A DNA stretch of 64,000 bases, taken from positions 65,236 through 129,235 of the forward strand of contig MPNW01000103.1 of assembly GCA_011800805.1 (NCBI GenBank), written 5' to 3'. The translations under genes and the position numbers were made by a program. Shown here piece by piece: positions 12,601 through 24,818 of this stretch (positions are counted from its first letter, which is position 1; each line of letters opens with the position of its first letter). Below the pieces are notes generated by a model, which did not search any database, had not been told where the DNA came from, and saw only the letters and a list, made by a program, of their open reading frames with translations. This stretch comes from Hirudo medicinalis. Lineage: Eukaryota; Annelida; Clitellata; Hirudinida; Hirudinidae.

Positions 12601-15600
12601 ATTACTATTCGTTTTTTTATTGTTAATTTTATTGTTATTATTACTGATTAAGTGAAGGTATGATATCATTGACGTTTCATTTTCGTGAGCAGAAGAAATT
12701 NGATGCAGTAAACTATTAATTAATCTTGATTACTATTCGTTTTTTTATTGTTAATTTTATTGTTATTATTACTGATTAAGTGAAGGTATGATATCATTGA
12801 CGTTTCATTTTCGTGAGCAGAAGAAATTACGGCGAAGGACATTGTCGGAGGTCACCGACAAAGAACTCTGCAACTCCTTTGGAGGATCATATTTTCCTTC
12901 CAGGTTGATTGGATTTATTCAGTATTTCAATTAATTTGACAAATTAATTATATTTCAAATTGACCTCTAAAATTATCTGCATTCATTTTATTGGAAATTA
13001 TTTTTCAAATCCAGGTGACTTTGTTGCTGGACGAGAAGTTGTTGGAGGACGAGTTGAACATCCTCCTCAAAGAACTTCCTCGCGATCTCAGGGACAGGGT
13101 GAACAACACGGGAACCAACGTCCTCGGTTGGTTTCATCGTCGTCGTTTGTTACGGGCTCGTATTACATTTTAGTGCTTTATTTTTGTTCACATTTTAAAG
13201 CTTAGTGTTGTCGTATTTGTTTTTCATGTACATAAGTACATAAGTTATAATTAACTTTCAATGTAATATTTGCATATGTAATCAAGATGGATCAAGTTCT
13301 ATTTTACTAGATTGTTGGATACTTGTCAACCGAAGTCATCTTTTGTAAATAAATAAGAAGTAACTTTGCTATTTATTATTATTATTATATGTATTTATTA
13401 TTATTATTCGTATTTTCTACCATTGAACCCAAGGTTCAGTGAGAAACACCCGAGATTCACTGGAGCCTGATCTTTACAACGACGATCCTCTCCTCTCCCT
13501 CCTGCTCAAGTGGTGCAGAGTCGTCTGCATCAACTATGGAATGAAGGTAAGCTGAAGGACAGTGATCGCATCAGTCATAGTATTATGTGCATATAATATC
13601 CTAAAATAGTAACTTATTTATTATTGTTTGTATGTTTAGTATTTACTTTGTGACAGAAGTTAATGTTGTTTTTATTCGACCATTAGGTGGAAAACTTCAC
13701 CGTGTCCTTTTCCGACGGGAGAGCATTCGGGTACCTCGTGCACCACTACCATCCAAGATTGCTAACCCTTTCTCAAATCAAATCTGAAACCACGTTGACC
13801 TGCCAAAGAAATGGAACACGCAGGAGGATGTGTAATGACGACGACGATGACGATGACGACCTGTCATTCGTTGATAGAGAGAAGATGGAGCAACTAATCA
13901 AAAATGAAAAAGAGAATTTACAACTTTTGAAAGCAAAGGCTCGTTTTTCATGATGATGTTGATGGTGATGGTAATAACAATAATGGTGATAAGGATGATA
14001 ATCAAAAGAAATTATGTCTGCTCAAGAATGAATTTTCAACTAAGTGATAAAAAACGTAACATTTTGCAGATGTACGAGCTTGGAGGAATGCCAATAATGA
14101 TAAAGACAGAGGACATGCTCAACACAATGCCTGACGAGAAGCTCATCATCACTTGCGTTTCCTTTCTGTGTAGCCGACTCCTGGAACTGAGGAGAGAGAT
14201 CAGGGCTGCACAGGTCATTCAGAGGTTCTGGAGGTACAACATCTACCGAAAAAAGATACACTGGATGTCGGAAAAGGATAAACTTTTGGAGAAAGAAAGG
14301 ATGGAACAGAAGGAGATGTTGGAAAAGAAGGAACAGACAAAAATAGAAGAAGACATGAAAAGAAAAGGAGGGGTTAAGAAGAAAAAGAAAATCGGAGTCT
14401 CCTCAAAAGGTCTGAAGAAGTCTTCATTTAAAAATGGGAAGTCTGCAGTGCTGCCCATAAAGCTGATGCCTTGCAGTCTTTTGTCGGGACTGCCTGCCTT
14501 CCAATCGGCATCGACCATCGTCAAGTCCACTTTGACCGATTCGACAAACGGATCCAAGGTCTGCAGCGAATTGCCACAAAAATGTTCGCCGGCGAAGCAC
14601 GAATCTTGCGGCAGTCCTGTGCTGCTCATCAACCTTATGAGGAAGTCGTCGCTCGGTTGCAAGCGGAGAGAAGAACCCAAGGATGGAGCAGGCCGAGAAG
14701 CTAGATCGCCTGTGCCTGGTGCACTAATAAAGGAAAATGAGAACAGAAACGTTAAATCTCCCTCCAATTCAGAAACAGTCGAGATTTGTGCTAAAAAGTC
14801 AAATGTTCAGAAGAAATCACCCGATTTCTATTTCTCTGTTAAAAATGAGAATGCCGGAAAGGTAATTAAATCAGAACCAAAGACTCCATCAAGAGCAAGT
14901 CCACAGCTTGACGTGAAGACTTGGGATGTATCCAGAAGCAAAAACCTTGCGGTCGACAATTTCTCTGACGAGACCGTTCTGCGTTCAATCACGTTGGATT
15001 ATGATGATGAAGTCATGGAGAGCTTGGGTCTCAATATGGTGGACAAGACTGGGACTATTTATCACACTCCCAGAAAGAGTACGCCCCTCAAAAGAAATGT
15101 CGGCCAAACCTCCAATACTTACAATACTTCTGCAGCTCTTGATAAACCTTCCAAAACAATAGCCATTGTCCCCAAAAAGGATGGAAACAAGAATGTCTTT
15201 GTTGATGATCATGTCAGGGAGGTGTCTTCTCAGTCTGAGATCAGACTGAAAATCGAGAAGAACAATGACAATCTCGACCAGGAGATTTTCCTCCATTCGA
15301 TTGCATCTCCAATTATTTTCAGAAAAAAACCGACGATGCCTGACAAAACTCGACTGAAGAATAACTTCTTTATCGAAACTTGCAAAGATTCCGAGGACGA
15401 CAGTCCCGCAGTAGAAAGTGAATTTGGTAACTCTCGCTTTCCTTCGTCTCCGGAAATTTCCTCCGTGAAAGAGAATTGCAACTCGACTACCACTGGCAAC
15501 AAGAGGAACACAGTTGAAATGTCATCCGGTGATTTTGAGCCAGTTGATCCAAAAAGTGAACCGGCCAACAGCTGCAATGAATTGGCAGGCCTTCCAGTGA

Positions 15601-18600
15601 TTGAGAAAATAGAATCTGATATTGATTTCATTAATTTATTCAAAAATTTCAAAGAGGAGGAATTGAGTTTACTTGAGGACCAAAACTGTCTTCAGGAGAA
15701 AATTGAAGTCGAAGGCGAGCGTCGGTCGGAGTTCGGTCGGAAATCGGAGACTGAAGCAGCGACCGGTCAAACGTTGCAGGAGTTTAAATCTTCATCTGAA
15801 TTAAATAATTATAATGACTTGGAAATTCTTAAAAATTTGGACTCGATCGAAGGAGACCTTTCGACCTTGGTCGTACCAAACGAGACGGTCGAACCTTCAG
15901 CGGTGGACCCTGTCGACGAGTGTTGCGTCGGAATTCGGAATCTGAGTATCGATTCTTCCCATTGCTTGTCGAAGGACAGAATGACAAAGAAACGACCGAC
16001 CGCTTGCGAAGAGAAACGAGTCAAAATTTTTGTTAGCCTTCTCAGACAACTCTGGATCAAGTACCTGTTAATGAAATGTAATCAGAACCCAAAATTGAAT
16101 CGCTGCTTGAAGATCAAACAGCTCCTTGCCAGGAAACACTTCTTGCAGTCTCTTGAGAGAGACAAAGACAGCTCTCACTTTAAAATCCAATCCCATGATG
16201 CCATTGTATTTGATACCTTGAAGCAGGAGTTTGCAAATAATCTCTTCAAGATGATACCCTCGAAGAAATCGGTGATACCGTCCCCTGAGAATCATTTTGG
16301 TCCGAAAGTTGAACCTGCTGAAAAGCTTCTGGGGAATTGTGAGTTGTCCTTCATTGACAGACATTGGTATAACATGAGAAGCAAATTGATTTGCATACAG
16401 AAGACATTAAAGAAACACCAGACCCCAAAAGATAAATCAAAGATCCATTCCTTCTCTCAAGAAGAAATGAGTAAGGAGAACAACTTAAAAGATTTAGAGC
16501 TAAACCAAGACAAAGATCACCTGAAGAAGGTTGTCTTGATTCAAAGTGTCATGAGGAGCTACTTGGCCAAAGTGAAATATCAGAGGGAGGTGACCTCAGT
16601 AATCAGAGCACAAGCTCACCTCAGGAGCTTCGTGATCAGGAGGAGAGTGAAGATGCAACGAGATCGCATCATTTTGCTGCAGTCGATTGCTCGGACTTAC
16701 CTGGTCAGAAAGAGATATCTTGAAGTTATTGGATGTACAGAGGAATGTAGCTACTTGGAAAGGATTAAGCTCCTGAAGACACCTTCCATTGTCATGCCAA
16801 CTCAATGGTCTGATGCACTAAATATGAGACTGAGGATTGAATCTGCTTGTAAGATTCAGACCGCTTGGAGGAGATTCAGCATCCGTTGCAATTACGAACG
16901 AACGAGGACGAGAATGGTGAATTTGCAGGCGGTCATAAGAGGTCATCTTGCAAGGAAGAGATATCATGGGACTTTCGAGTGCATCAGAGCCGTACAAATC
17001 CTTGGCAGAGCCTTCATGGAGAGACAAAAGCATATGGAGAAACTAAAGAAGATCATCTTTATTCAAGCCTATTTTAGGATGGTGATAAAGAGAAGAGAAT
17101 TTCTCAAGATCAAAAACCAAATCATTTTCATCCAGTCACTGGTCAGAAGAAAACTTTGCGTGGTCAATTTCAAGCGGCAAAGGAATAGAATTGTGATGAT
17201 TCAATCTGTAGTCAGGACTTTCCTTGAGAGGAAGGCAGGATTCCAGGAAAAATTAAGAAAAGTGATTAAGGTTCAGTCTCACGTCAGAAAATATCTGGCT
17301 CGAAAGACTTACTTAGAGACTTTAGAAAAAATACGAAAATGTCAGGCCATTGCAAAAGGATGGATGGTCAGGAAGAAGACAAAAGATCTCAAGGAAAAGG
17401 TGGTTGTGATTCAGTCCTTCATGAGAATGACCTTCGAAAGAAAATCACACCTCATAATCATGGAACGTATTGGGCTCCTTCAAAGGCATTGCTGGAGTTT
17501 TCTTTACAGCAACAGATACAGAATTAACATGGAGAAAATTGTGAAGGCTCAGGCAATCATAAGAGGATTCATATGCAGGAAAAGATATGCTAAACATCTA
17601 AGAAGTACCTTACTCATTCAGAAACTGGCCAGAGGTTTTCAAGCCAGAATGAAGCTGCATTTGCAAACTCAGTTGGCTGCGTGTCTCATACACGATGTGG
17701 AAAATCTTGCTGCGTGGAATTTTGTCAACGTATTCAATGCTTTTGTTCTCCATCAGCTACGAATGACCTATTGTGCAATTAAAATCCAATCGACTTGGAG
17801 GAGCTATTCAAGAAGAAAGAGCTTCCTTTGCATCATGCAGGGTTTCATCAGGTTCCAGGCTGTTATCAGAGGTCAGTTGGTCAGGAGGCAAGCCTTCGAA
17901 AGGTTGAAGAGTATCTTGGTGATACAAGTTTGGTGGAGGAGGAGGATGATGAGGAAGAAGATGATAATCCTGATTCAATTAGAGATAGAGAATTTCAACA
18001 TTAACAAGATTGAGGTAAAACCTGCATGTTTGTTTTATTGTTATTATTAGAAGTGCTGTTGTTATTATTGTTGCCATTGCTCATCTGCCATTTAAAAGCC
18101 AAATATAAATAACAGTTAATTTGTAATGTGACATGTACTTAGCATCAGAGGCTCTTTGTGCCTTCATTGTCCTGGCTTTAGAAGTATGAATTTTAATTAC
18201 TAGATTATTTGTTAATTCTAAGTATTTGTATTTGTTAATTCTCAGAAAGAGAGAGTGTGTGCAAAACTAATGAGGTCAATCATGGCTGCCAAGATCCAAA
18301 ACAGCTTCCGAAAGTACCAGAGGAAAAAGTTGGAGAATGCAGCAGCTTCCAAAATCCAGGCCAGTGATCATGTGATAGTTTGGTTAGATGAGCAATTAAT
18401 CAACAAACATGTAAAATCTTACTCTATTGGGAGGCAAAATAATGTTTACATGTTCATGTTTACAGTGTTTATATAATTTTTGAAATCACATTTTTCTAAT
18501 TATTCAGTCTTTCTGGAGGGGGAGGAGGGCCCGCTTGGACAACCCCCAACTCCAAGTGGTCCGTGACAGGCTCTTCAAGGCAACAAAGAATGCCATGAAG

Positions 18601-21366
18601 ACCAAAATCCTCTACAACAGAACCCAGGTTGCTCTGGAGAATCTCTTCAAGTATAAGCACCTGTCATGCATTCTGGAGGCACTCATGAATCTAGGTCAGG
18701 TCATTTGTCCATTTGTATTTTATCTTTGTAAGGTACAATTGAAATGAGCTGAGTTTTCAATCTATATTGCTTCAAAAATGCCAATTTGTGCCAATGCCCT
18801 GGAAATAGGTGCTTTGTAAATGGTTCTATACTTCACATGCTGGTCATGCCTATCACATTTAATAACACTGCACAACAACAACAAAATTTTCTCAATAACT
18901 TTTTCAAAACACTGTGTTTTATATAAATTTATAAATCCTGATTTCAGTGGTACCAGCCATTTTTCTCTATCACGTACAGAATTAATGTTATACAAATTTT
19001 AATATTGGACCCTTTATGTGCAACAAACATATACAAACAAAAGTAAATTATAACAAAAGTAATTATAAAGAACAAACACATAAATTATAACAAAAGCAGT
19101 GTTCATAGTTATTCTTTTTAAAATATTTTAATCACTGTCAACTCCTCTTTTAAGTCCAGTGAATTGATGGCTTTTTCTTGATTTTCTTTTGTATCAACAA
19201 TCCTCCAATACTATCCCTTTGAAGCAACCAACAAAAATCAGACATCATGGCCGAGCTATATTTTCCTTGATGTCGATGTTCCATCACCTAAATTGTCAGG
19301 AAAGAAATCAATGTGCAAATGAAAGAAGTGCATCTTCAATGATAGATTTGCTCCTATTGTCTCATAGTCACTTGTGAGTTTTTTCACAAGTTCTTTATAG
19401 TTTTCTGACTTCCAGCTTCCAAGCTATCTGCTGCAAATCTGTCAGTTTTGTTTCAAACACATTGTCTTTAATAATGTGTCTGATTTGAGTTCCAACAAAA
19501 ATTCCTTCCTCCAACTTCGCATCAGTCATTCAGGGAAATTTTTCTTTAAGATGCTGAAAGGCTTCGTGATTATCCTCAATAGCCTTTACAAAATTTTTCA
19601 TCGATCCCAGTTTTATGTGCAATGGTGGCAGATAAATTTTGTCTGAAGTTACTAATGGTTCATACTTTATATTCCTTTGCACTGGAATGTATTCAGATCT
19701 TGATGGCCACAGTTGTTTGGAATAATGTTGACCATGGCTGTCTCACAAACACAAGAAGCAACAGTACTTTGTATAACCACTTTGCATACCCATCAGTATA
19801 CCAACAGCAATAACTCTAAAGTCACCACAAATGTTCCAACCAAATTTTTCATAGTTGATCAATTTAAAAATATTTCTCAAGCTCTCATAAGACTTAGTTT
19901 TAAATTTTAAACATAAGCTAATAAGCTTATTAAGTATTGAAATGCTATGTGTGCATTATCAGTTGCTGGAACTCAGCCAAACACAATTAGAGGCATAATA
20001 TCAGCATCTGCACTGTTATATCTAGGCTAGCCTGATTGAAAACTTTAATGGCTCGTAACACAAAATTCTGTTGTGATAGAAAAATGTTGACAACATACCT
20101 GAAATCAGCACCAAAAACTGACATAAAATCACATTTTGTCTTACAAGTTATAAAAATTGTGTTGCACAGTCTGATTTTACCATAGGTAACTGTTGCCAGC
20201 TCTTATGTATTCCCAATGCTTTTATTAATCCTATTACATTAATTATTCATAAATAATAAATTTACATTCGATCGAATATGTTTTATTCAGAGGTGGTGAC
20301 CAGTCTCTCACCCGTCTGCTGCGAGAAAATGGCCGAAGGAAACGCCATCACTTCCATCGTGCAGCTCATCCAGAGTTGCAACAGGAGCGTGCCTCACCTC
20401 GAACTCCTTAAGTATGCAGTCTCAGTACTGCTCAACCTCACTAAGGTGATTTATTTATAAGGTATAATTTATAAGATATTTATGTTATTAGATACAAAAT
20501 ATAAAGATTTTTGATATTAATAAAATGAATAAATATCAAACTACCAATTAATGTTAATATTAGCTGAATCCTATAAGTTTGAAATTCTGCTATTGTTTGA
20601 AATTCAAGTTGACTGAACTCTTTAACTTGCATGCCGATTAGGAGTCGTCTCATTGAAATGTAATTTTTGGATTTGTTGTTTAAAGTGCGACAAGACTGTG
20701 AATGCGGTGTTCTACACCGATGAAATGATTGGCACCGTATTGGGAGTTATGGGAGTCTTCAAAGAAAAGGAGGAAATCTTCATCAATTCTTGCACACTCC
20801 TCTCTATATTTGCATCTGATAAGGAGAGGAAAATGGTTGGTCGTGATTATGCCATTTTATTATTCAATTCGGTATTGATCATATTCATGTGCTAATGATT
20901 AGTTATCAAGAACAAACACATACCATCACAAAATGCAGCTACTTTATGTGCAACATGTTAATCACTGCACCACAAGGCAACTTTTATTAAATTTGATCTT
21001 CACTTCCACAACCATAGCTTCTTAACCTTTAAAATAATGATACAATTTAATAAATATTTGATCAATCGATTTCACTTACTTCTTGTTATGCAGGTTATCT
21101 TGCACACGGATAAGGTGATAGATAAGATCCGTTCGATCCACGACATCCTGAGCAGGAAAGTTGAGTTGGAAAAAAAGCATAAGATGAAACAAGTCGAAGG
21201 TGCCACCAATTCAACTGCCACAACCTCCACTTACTTCAGCCGTCATGCAAATGAAATGCCTCATGAAGCCTCAGATAAGGTCAAGTCAAAGGGTGGACAA
21301 ACCTTTGCCAAGTCTTTCCAAGCCATCCGCTCCTTAATGAAGAGCCTCTCGATATCCTTGAGGTAG
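6652..21366 (+). CDS. ASPM: ASPM / abnormal spindle homologue
   Basis: Sixteen coding exons join in phase to about 2936 codons: 6652-6655 (ATG plus one base, tentative), 7397-7632, 8129-8341, 8857-11167, 11474-11680, 12100-12555, 12821-12903, 13015-13126, 13434-13546, 13687-13938, 14070-18014, 18246-18359, 18508-18694, 20291-20445, 20686-20835, 21094-21366 (stop TAG). Domains: N-terminal ASH domain (about residues 45-150, [15 protein letters not shown]); disordered, SP/TP-rich region; the ASPM core [14 protein letters not shown] and [13 protein letters not shown] (about 810-900); two calponin-homology domains (about 1000-1390; second with [13 protein letters not shown]); some 21 IQ-like calmodulin-binding motifs (one near 1378, the rest about 2143-2700); C-terminal ARM-like part ([17 protein letters not shown]). 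ASPM focuses microtubule minus ends at spindle poles with calmodulin. Human ASPM is 3477 residues, fly asp about 1950. Introns 10 and 12 appear to start with GC. Confidence 0.95.
7927..8117 (+). mobile_element. tRNA-derived SINE, copy A (ASPM intron 2)
   Basis: It begins with a tRNA-like head carrying an A box (TTGGCCGAATGG at about 7937) and a B box (GTTCGAAACCC at about 8001). The body then ends in CCCCTCTGACGCTATGC, a GGCGCCATATAAATG block and TTACATTTACAAAT. Copies B and C share the B-box region and the end block, and a LINE 3' end at about 2961-3000 shares the tail. It lies just upstream of exon 3 without touching it. Confidence 0.75.
11890..11920. repeat. ATT microsatellite
   Basis: A short run of ATT units lies in the intron between ASPM exons 5 and 6. 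Confidence 0.85.
12574..12828. repeat. 127-bp exact duplication separated by one N (assembly artefact)
   Basis: 12574-12700 is identical to 12702-12828, with N at 12701. The repeat covers the intron end and the first eight bases of ASPM exon 7. Only the right copy continues into the exon (12821-12903). Identity at exactly 127 bp around a single N is what an unmerged overlap between two contigs would leave. Confidence 0.95.
13939..14069 (+). other. probable GC-AG intron in ASPM (intron 10)
   Basis: Exon 10 must end at codon AAG (13936-13938): the frame meets a stop at 13951, and the only GT in between gives the wrong phase. The next bases are GCTCGT. Joining AAG to ATG at 14070 gives LLKAK then [11 protein letters not shown], which matches the spacing of human ASPM around DLGGIPAMI with no gap. 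Confidence 0.75.
18360..18507 (+). other. probable GC-AG intron in ASPM (intron 12)
   Basis: The exon ends ATCCAG and the intron starts GCCAGT, close to the AG/GCAAGT consensus of GC donors. Splicing to TCTTTC at 18508 restores a perfect IQ motif ([11 protein letters not shown]). The nearest GT, three bases further in, shifts the frame. Confidence 0.7.
19180..19880 (-). mobile_element. remnant of a multicopy transposon-associated gene (ASPM intron 13)
   Basis: Read on the minus strand with several frameshifts and stops, the segment encodes in order [85 protein letters not shown] and [16 protein letters not shown] recognise this series as an uncharacterised protein family present in many copies in invertebrate genomes, probably carried by a transposable element that I cannot name. 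The copy is clearly a pseudogene, antisense to ASPM. Confidence 0.6.
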
Positions 21367-22645
21367 TGGAAAGCATTAAAGGAAGGAGGTGAAAGTTTCA
21401 ATGACTTCTTCATGGAGGCCTTCCAATTGATCAAACATTCCTGGTGATCAATCCTGACTTGCAAACATTGGATCTTAGAAGCGATTTTAATCTCAGCCTT
21501 TGTGCCAATCAAAACTTTGCTTTTCATGCTTACAACAGACAGTTCGGTCTTGCTTGGTGATTTGGTTTTAGGTCTAGGGATAATTTCTAATTGTTTTACT
21601 AATTATTATAGCAGAAATACTTCATTTATTAAAAGTATTAAAGTTTAAAAATCGACGGACGCCAGATTTTTTGATGCGAGGTTTGCTACAAAAATTCACA
21701 AATGTCAAAGCATTTGTGGGTAAGATCATGAATTATGCAGCCAATGTTCGCTCTGGTTTAAGAATCCACCTTGTTACTTCGAGACTCTTACAGGTTGAAG
21801 AGTGATTAGCTTTCCACTTACTAATAGTTCTTACAAATCTACAAATGAACCCAGGTTTTAGGTGTTCAATAAAAAAGAAAATTCGTTTTGATGGCGGACG
21901 TTGTCAAATCAAAATACCGAGCAAATGTAAGTGCACAGACGATGTCATACGACCAAGCGGCAGTATAGATGCTCACTTTTTAGTGCTAGTGGGCTTTCTG
22001 TTCGTCATGTTGGAAGCGTAGGGGCTGCAGGTATTAAGAGGGAAGGAACCATACTCAAAAACAGACCTCTCATTAACCGACCATTCGCCTACTTTTTGGG
22101 TATTAATATTAGTCATGCTCCTCAGCCTACCGGAAGCACCTCTCCGTCAACATTAGATGGAGCACGTCGTAAACATGGAGATTCATCCTGGTGATTTGAA
22201 CCCCTAACCCCTAAGAGTCGCACTAAAGACCAAAGTGACAGAGCCTTGACCACTCCGCTACCAATGCCGATAAATCTATGAACCTAATTTATTCCAGTAC
22301 ATTGTGTGAAAAATTGGCCAACGTGAATCCTGTGCAGAAGTACAATGGCAAGAGGCATTTAAGGGGGATGTGGCTCAGTCCAACGATGCTGCGTGCAAGA
22401 GTTGGGAGCAAATCGACAAGTGCAGCAATGCACTTCAATGCTGGACATCAATCCATTCAATGTATTACCTTTGTGAATCTCAGAGGGATTTCTCATGTTT
22501 GAGTTTATATAGCAAAACAATAATGCAGGTTTTCCAACAGAAAATGCAATTTTAATAATGCACGATTTATGGTAAATAATATCAATGTGAATAAATTATC
22601 ACAAAACACATGTTCCTGGTTATAAACACTGCTAAAGTAAACCAT
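21367..22645. other. convergent intergenic region between ASPM and the KEN gene
   Basis: No secure gene. It contains an AATAAA at about 21868, a small candidate exon at 21891-21926, a tRNA-like SINE head (22185-22276) and an open cysteine-containing stretch at 22310-22555 with no clear splice partners. Confidence 0.5.
22185..22276 (-). mobile_element. tRNA-derived SINE head or tRNA-like pseudogene, copy D
   Basis: On the minus strand the segment starts GGCATTGGTAGCGGAGTGG, a good polymerase III A box, and about 50 bases later has GGTTCAAATCA, a good B box. The spacing suits a Ser/Leu-type tRNA with a long variable arm. The ends do not pair into a clean acceptor stem and non-tRNA sequence follows, so a SINE head is likelier than a working tRNA. 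Its body differs from copies A-C. Confidence 0.55.
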
Positions 22646-24818
22646 TTAATTAGAGAAATCATTTCTAAACTGGGAATCAAAGTAGGGAGAGCAGGAAACA
22701 TACAAGTGCACCAGCAAGCCACAAAATCTCCGGTCTATGATTGCATGGAGACCATCAATACTGTCAGACAACCTGCAGCCTTTAGGGATTTCGTTGAAAT
22801 GAGTAATCTGTAAAGAAGTTTTTACATCATGGATGGCTTTATGTTTTCCGAGACCTCTTAAAATAAATCATGGATTTTATATGCTTACATAATTTCTGAG
22901 GAATCGGATGAGGCAGTGTATATTCTCTGAATAAGTGCTCTTCTTATCCATGTCTTCCAAAGGCAATAATCATTCAATTTAGGTTAAATAAATAAATAAT
23001 GTTTTTTTTTAAAGTTTCAATATTATGTGATTGTGATGTTTCAATGACGCAATTCTAGAACTTTGCATACTTACGTGATTTGAGACTTGAGAAAAACTTT
23101 TTCTTCCATTTGAATTTAGAGCCATATTCCCTCGGGAAAGACAGGTTGTTCAACTCTTCTTTTCTGTTCAATAGTGAGTTCAGAGCCTATTTGTGGAAAG
23201 AAATCATCAGTATATCTCAAAAAGGGGCAACAGTAATGGAAAAAAGTTGCAATGTGTTCAGAACCCAGCTTTCATTACTTTCATTTCATTTTCCCAAGGA
23301 CTCTTGGAATGGAGTGCTTGAACACATGAACTACAATTACATTGTAATAATCATCGTTGCAATCTCAATGTCAGACACAGCCAAAATGCCTCGACTGCAA
23401 ATGGTGCCCTAGACTCAACAACAGCCCTCAGGCAACCAATAACAAAAGTTAATTTCAATAAGTTAAACCTGCAAATCCCAACACAAAAGAAACAAGCAAA
23501 ATAATATTATTTATATATTTATTAATGATAGAATGAAGGCATCAAAAAATTGAGTTTAAGGGACAATGAAAAATACCAGGCAGAAGCGAAGAAAATGCCT
23601 TGGTTCCCAGAATAAAGGGAAATTTATCAAGTCTGTAGCAGAACATCTCATATCTGGATTAAAACGGGTCATATTAGACACCATCTGAGCTGCTGCTGCA
23701 ATATCAATAAAAATTTGTAATTTACAACAAAATAAAGTCAGTAAAATATAAGTTACTTTATCATTTTACACTAAAAACAAAACAACACTTAAATTAAATT
23801 ATCAGCAAAGTGATAATTTAAACAAGTACAGCATATAGAGCACCAGCATTTTAAATATGATTTCTGTAAACATATTTCAATGTATTACCAGGCAGCTCTG
23901 GAAGAAGATTTTCCATTTTAACCCGGTAATCATTAATAACACCATCATTTTCAACATTTTGCAGAGTGGTTCCTGACAGAATTAAATAGCACAGTAATCC
24001 CATACTAAAGATATCAGTTTTCTCGGAGTGCTGAAAAATTTCATTCTATTAGAATTTGTCATTGTTCCTAAACAATTACTAATCACAACCACGCATCTAC
24101 TCTTTTTCAGTTCAGGAGAAGCCCAAGCTTTGGAGACATCAACTTTTCCAAATCTGCCTTGTTGTTGGGCTCTTCTTAAGTTAGAAATAAGAGCACAGTG
24201 CTTATCTCCAATGGATTCTATTAATATGTGCTTGGGTTCCAAATTACAGTGTGCTGTAATAAACCACAAACATAAAAGTTTATAAAATATTGTGGTGAAG
24301 GGATGTTTGGTCATCTTACAGATAACAACATCACTACTCAATCAGGTCATCACTTATAATTGAAAATTTTAATTTAATTTTATAATTTATTGTAATTTAT
24401 ATATATTCATAAATAACAAAGCATGTTTAGATGAAAAGTTATTAATTAAACCATAATTTAAAATACCAAAAAATGTATAATTCAATACAAAATGTAAGGG
24501 TTGCAATTTTAACCGATTTTTAGTTGGTGGAGGTTGGCAAGTCCTTGTATCACTTGCTTGCACAAATCAATCCGTAACTTTGTATTCCTCGGCTCTTTCA
24601 GGAAGATTTCCAGATTGCAGTCGACAAACTTTGTATAAATCAAGATGCAGTCCGGCATCCAAACCTGAAAAAGTAATAGTGAGTTAATTCAAAACGATCC
24701 AATTCTAACATTTCTTAACAACTTCTAACATCGTAGAAGAATGGCAACAATCCATCTCTAATCCCCAAAATGTTGTGCTTTGTAATCTCGTTTCGGGCTC
24801 TATCTTCTCTTGCTCTGC
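22646..24818 (-). CDS. IRE1/RNase L-like pseudokinase with KEN endoribonuclease domain
   Basis: Eight minus-strand exons join with matching phases: 24730-24818, 24514-24664, 24093-24253, 23889-24030, 23577-23695, 23075-23186, 22889-22953, 22646-22807 (stop TAA at 22646-22648), about 332 codons. The kinase-like part has GLANLHQLKI then AHCNLEPKHILIE where active kinases have HRDLKPxN, ISNLRR in place of DFG, ASPE for the APE motif, and TDIFSMGLLCYLILSG in the C-lobe. After FPLFWEPRHFLRF the KEN domain follows, with CLIRFLRNYITHFNEIP and the C-terminal FCGLLVHLYV. The KEN residues Arg, Asn and His (RNxxxH) of IRE1/RNase L are present. I infer a kinase-dead RNase. The N-lobe is incomplete; an exon at about 24974-25020 starting MMINEEVEFARGKTT fits in phase but is unproven. 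No ankyrin repeats, luminal domain or membrane helix are visible. Confidence 0.85.

Noticed and set aside
13950..14069. An upstream extension of the large ASPM exon starting with a Met-rich stretch ([13 protein letters not shown])
   Set aside because: It is the translation of a short ATG/GTG-rich intron. ASPM homology starts at 14070 right after a TTTTGCAG acceptor and joins the previous exon in phase.
14243..14767. A 174-codon open frame on the minus strand
   Set aside because: It is the antisense shadow of the ASPM coding exon and has no family features or splice context.
22185..22276. A functional tRNA-Ser or tRNA-Leu gene
   Set aside because: A and B boxes are good, but the acceptor stem does not pair convincingly and the sequence runs on into non-tRNA DNA, as in SINEs.
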